A DNA stretch of 64,000 nt. Origin: Streptomyces reniochalinae (GTDB taxonomy: Bacteria; Actinomycetota; Actinomycetes; Streptomycetales; Streptomycetaceae). Location: positions 1 through 64,000 of the forward strand of contig NZ_QOIM01000040.1 in assembly GCF_003323735.1 (NCBI RefSeq), given 5' to 3'. Under the pieces are notes generated by a model. The model was not told the DNA's origin, made no database searches, and saw nothing but the letters and a program-made list of their open reading frames with translations. Below, in pieces: positions 62,258-64,000 of this stretch (positions are counted from its first letter, which is position 1; every line of letters begins with the position of its first letter). Both the position numbers and the translations under genes were made by a program.

Positions 62258-63667
62258 TCAGGAAGCGGATGAGGAGGCGAACCGGTGTGGCTCACCGGCC
62301 CGGCCGGCCGGTGCGTCCGCACGGCCGGTCAGTGCCTCGGTCAGCGCGCCGCTCTGCGCGGCACCGCTGTCCGCCAGCACCTCTTCGATCCGCTGCGCAG
62401 GACGCACCAGCGAGAAGCTGACGCGTCCGGCGCTGTCCCGCCGGAAACCGTGCACGGCCGGGCGGGGCAGGCTGTTGTACTGGAACGGGGTGGAGAAGTA
62501 GTAGGCGCCCGTGTCCCACAGCGCCACCACGTCTCCCGGCTCCAGCTCGGGCAGTGCTGTCTCGCGCGCCACCAGGTCACCCGCGAAGCAGCACGGCCCC
62601 GCTACATCCTGCACCATCTCGGACGTGCCCTTGGGCGCGCCCTCGGCGTCGAAGGCGCCCACCCGCAGCGGCCACGCCCCCGGCGCGAACGCCGTGCGGG
62701 TCGCCACGTGCGCACCCGCGTGCGTGACGGCGATCCGGCGGCCGCCCGCGGTCTTGGTGTACTCCACCAGCGCGGCGATGAACCCCTGCTTGGCGAGCAG
62801 GGACCGACCGAACTCCGTGACGATCGTATAGCGCCCGTCGAACAGCCCCGGCACCGTGTGCCGCAGCAGGTCCGCGTACGCGGCGAACGAGGGCTCCGTC
62901 TCGTCGCCCGCGAAGTTCACCGGCAGGCCGCCGCCGATGTCCACGGTGTCGATCTGCTGCCTGCCCGCCTGACGGTTGATCCGTTCGGCCAGCTCGAAGA
63001 CGACCCGTACCGACTCGGCCATCAGCTCCAGCGGCACCCCCTGGGAGCCCGTGTGGGTGTGCAGCCGGGTCAGCCAGGGGCGCGCCAGGTAGCTGTCGAC
63101 GATCCACTGCTCCGCGCCCTCGTCCCGCAGTGCCACCCCGAACTTGGAGGTGGCTGTCGCGGTGCTCATCGCCCCGATGGAACCGGTGCCCACCTGCGGG
63201 TTGATCCGCATGCCCAGCGGTGCGCCGGGGCGCGGGCCCGCCGCCTCGCGCTCGGCGACCAGCGCGTCGAGCCGGGCGAGCTCCTGCGGGTTGTCGGCGT
63301 TGACGGCGACCCCGCTCGCCAGCGCGTCCCGCAGCTCGGGGACGGTCTTGGCGGGGGAGTCGAAGACGGTGCGCCCGGCGGGCACGCCCGCGGCCCGGGC
63401 CAGCTCCAGTTCGCCGGGGCTGGCCACCTCGCAGCCGATGCCCTCCGCGTTCAGCAGCTCCAGCACGGGCACGAGGGAGGCCGCTTTCACGGCGAAGGTG
63501 TGCAGCACGGGGGCAGGCCCGGCGAACGCGGCGTGCAGCTCCCTGGCGGCCTCACGGATGCCCTCGACGTCCAGCAGGGCCACCACCGGTGCGTCGGGGC
63601 CGAGCAGCCGCTCGCGGACCGCTGAGGCGATCGCCTCCTGTCTCCGTGTCACGGCCTCCAGTACCAC
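62258..63667 (-). CDS. PLP-dependent decarboxylase, diaminopimelate/ornithine decarboxylase family (fold III)
   Basis: A protein of 469 residues from a GTG with GAGAGGAG eight bases upstream. The Schiff-base Lys is in LHTFAVKAASLVPVL. The barrel contains GCEVASPGELELARAAG, RINPQVG, HTHTGSQG and the phosphate-binding DIGGGLPVNF. The C-terminal domain has GPCCFAGDLVA and DTGAYYFSTPFQYNSLPRP. The protein is longer than ordinary LysA and differs in GSIGAMSTATATSKFG, so it may act on another amino acid or in a secondary pathway. It precedes an amino acid permease gene. Confidence 0.9.
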   Translation of the reverse strand: MVLEAVTRRQEAIASAVRERLLGPDAPVVALLDVEGIREAARELHAAFAGPAPVLHTFAVKAASLVPVLELLNAEGIGCEVASPGELELARAAGVPAGRTVFDSPAKTVPELRDALASGVAVNADNPQELARLDALVAEREAAGPRPGAPLGMRINPQVGTGSIGAMSTATATSKFGVALRDEGAEQWIVDSYLARPWLTRLHTHTGSQGVPLELMAESVRVVFELAERINRQAGRQQIDTVDIGGGLPVNFAGDETEPSFAAYADLLRHTVPGLFDGRYTIVTEFGRSLLAKQGFIAALVEYTKTAGGRRIAVTHAGAHVATRTAFAPGAWPLRVGAFDAEGAPKGTSEMVQDVAGPCCFAGDLVARETALPELEPGDVVALWDTGAYYFSTPFQYNSLPRPAVHGFRRDSAGRVSFSLVRPAQRIEEVLADSGAAQSGALTEALTGRADAPAGRAGEPHRFASSSAS

Positions 63668-63776
63668 GCGGGTGCTCCTCTCTTGCGCCGGTTCGGATGC
63701 CGTCCACTCTGCGCGGCGGCGCGGGGCCGTGTCTGCGGCGGATGGGCCGAAGCTGCCGAGAGGACGATGTGCGAGA

Positions 63777-63827
63777 GCACAACGGGAGCCCGGGAAGCGG
63801 ACAACGGGTTGTCCGGACGCACAACGG
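63777..63827. promoter_or_regulatory. Triple CACAACGG-type repeat, putative operator array
   Basis: GCACAACGG (63777-63785), GGACAACGG (63799-63807) and GCACAACGG (63819-63827) are spaced 22 and 20 bases apart, about two helical turns. The middle copy is part of the palindrome GGACAAC-GG-GTTGTCC. It lies about 110-160 bases before the decarboxylase start and before the partial gene on its right ends. Confidence 0.55.
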
Positions 63828-63916
63828 TGAGGGTAATTTCTTGTGCGGGCTGACCGTGCGGCGATGTGGGCGCTCTCACGCGCGCGGACCGCGCACTGTG
63901 CGAGTGGGCGGTCGGT

Positions 63917-64000
63917 TCATGCCTCCGCCTCGGGGCCGTGTCCCGGGCTGCCCGCCGGTGCCGGGTGCCGGCCCGCCGCCCGCAGGCCCAGTTCGGCCAG
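63917..64000 (-). CDS. Possible C-terminal end of a gene entering from the right
   Basis: The frame is open from the right edge to a TGA at 63917-63919 and encodes 27 residues, beginning LAELGLRAAGRHPA. Codon positions look gene-like, but the fragment is too short to identify. It may be the end of the regulator of the decarboxylase; that is a guess. Confidence 0.3.
   Translation of the reverse strand: MAELGLRAAGRHPAPAGSPGHGPEAEA

Overview
The window is high-GC actinomycete DNA and almost certainly Streptomyces or a close relative. The signs are GTG/TTG starts, purine-rich ribosome binding sites, TTA (bldA-type) codons confined to large regulators, an XRE-DUF5753/DUF397 pair and a secreted Streptomyces-type phospholipase A2. 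No tRNA, rRNA, insertion sequence or CRISPR array was seen.

Region 1 (1-25.84 kb) is one side of a polyketide biosynthetic gene cluster. A modular type I PKS (KS and malonyl-specific AT) runs off the left edge on the minus strand. Facing away from it is a plus-strand unit: allene-oxide-cyclase-like barrel protein, cytochrome P450, O-methyltransferase, KAS III-like acyltransferase, an iterative 6-methylsalicylate-type PKS and dTDP-glucose 4,6-dehydratase. Then come a LuxR-type (LAL) regulator with a TTA codon, a HelD/HelR-type RNA polymerase recycling factor, and deoxysugar genes: NovW/RmlC-type epimerase, NanM-type sugar O-methyltransferase, glycosyltransferase, TylE/MycE-type O-methyltransferase, NovU-type C-methyltransferase and RmlD-type 4-ketoreductase. 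The inferred product is a glycosylated polyketide carrying an aryl (6-methylsalicylate-like) ester and an O- and C-methylated rhamnose (noviose-like) sugar. HelR inside the cluster suggests that the product attacks RNA polymerase and that HelR is part of self-resistance.

Region 2 (25.9-56.6 kb) holds two paralogous type IV secretion-like modules arranged as mirror images. Module A (25.9-35.0 kb) points right and module B (45.0-56.6 kb) points left. Each has a lytic transglycosylase and a TPR-like protein on one side of a divergent promoter region. On the other side is an operon of DUF6668 P-loop protein, VirB2-like small membrane protein(s), VirB8-position protein, VirB6-like protein, SCO6880-family protein and VirB4-like ATPase. 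Module B adds a VirD4/TraG coupling ATPase. Between them lie a ricin-lectin membrane protein, DUF4913, two unknown low-complexity proteins, an AfsR-type regulator with a TTA codon and a DUF418 membrane protein. No relaxase is present.

The most striking signal is a promoter-like motif, TGAACC-N15-CCGT. I found it by eye at ten places, all within 28.8-54.5 kb, upstream of both arms of both modules and of the accessory genes between them. It resembles mycobacterial SigL promoters, and a SigL-like ECF sigma factor gene lies just beyond module B at 57.0 kb. This suggests one ECF regulon controlling a largely undescribed secretion-like machine.

Region 3 (57-64 kb) is ordinary Streptomyces content: ECF sigma factor, phospholipase A2, two small unknown genes, XRE/DUF397 pair, amino acid permease, and a PLP-dependent diaminopimelate/ornithine-type decarboxylase with a triple CACAACGG repeat upstream.
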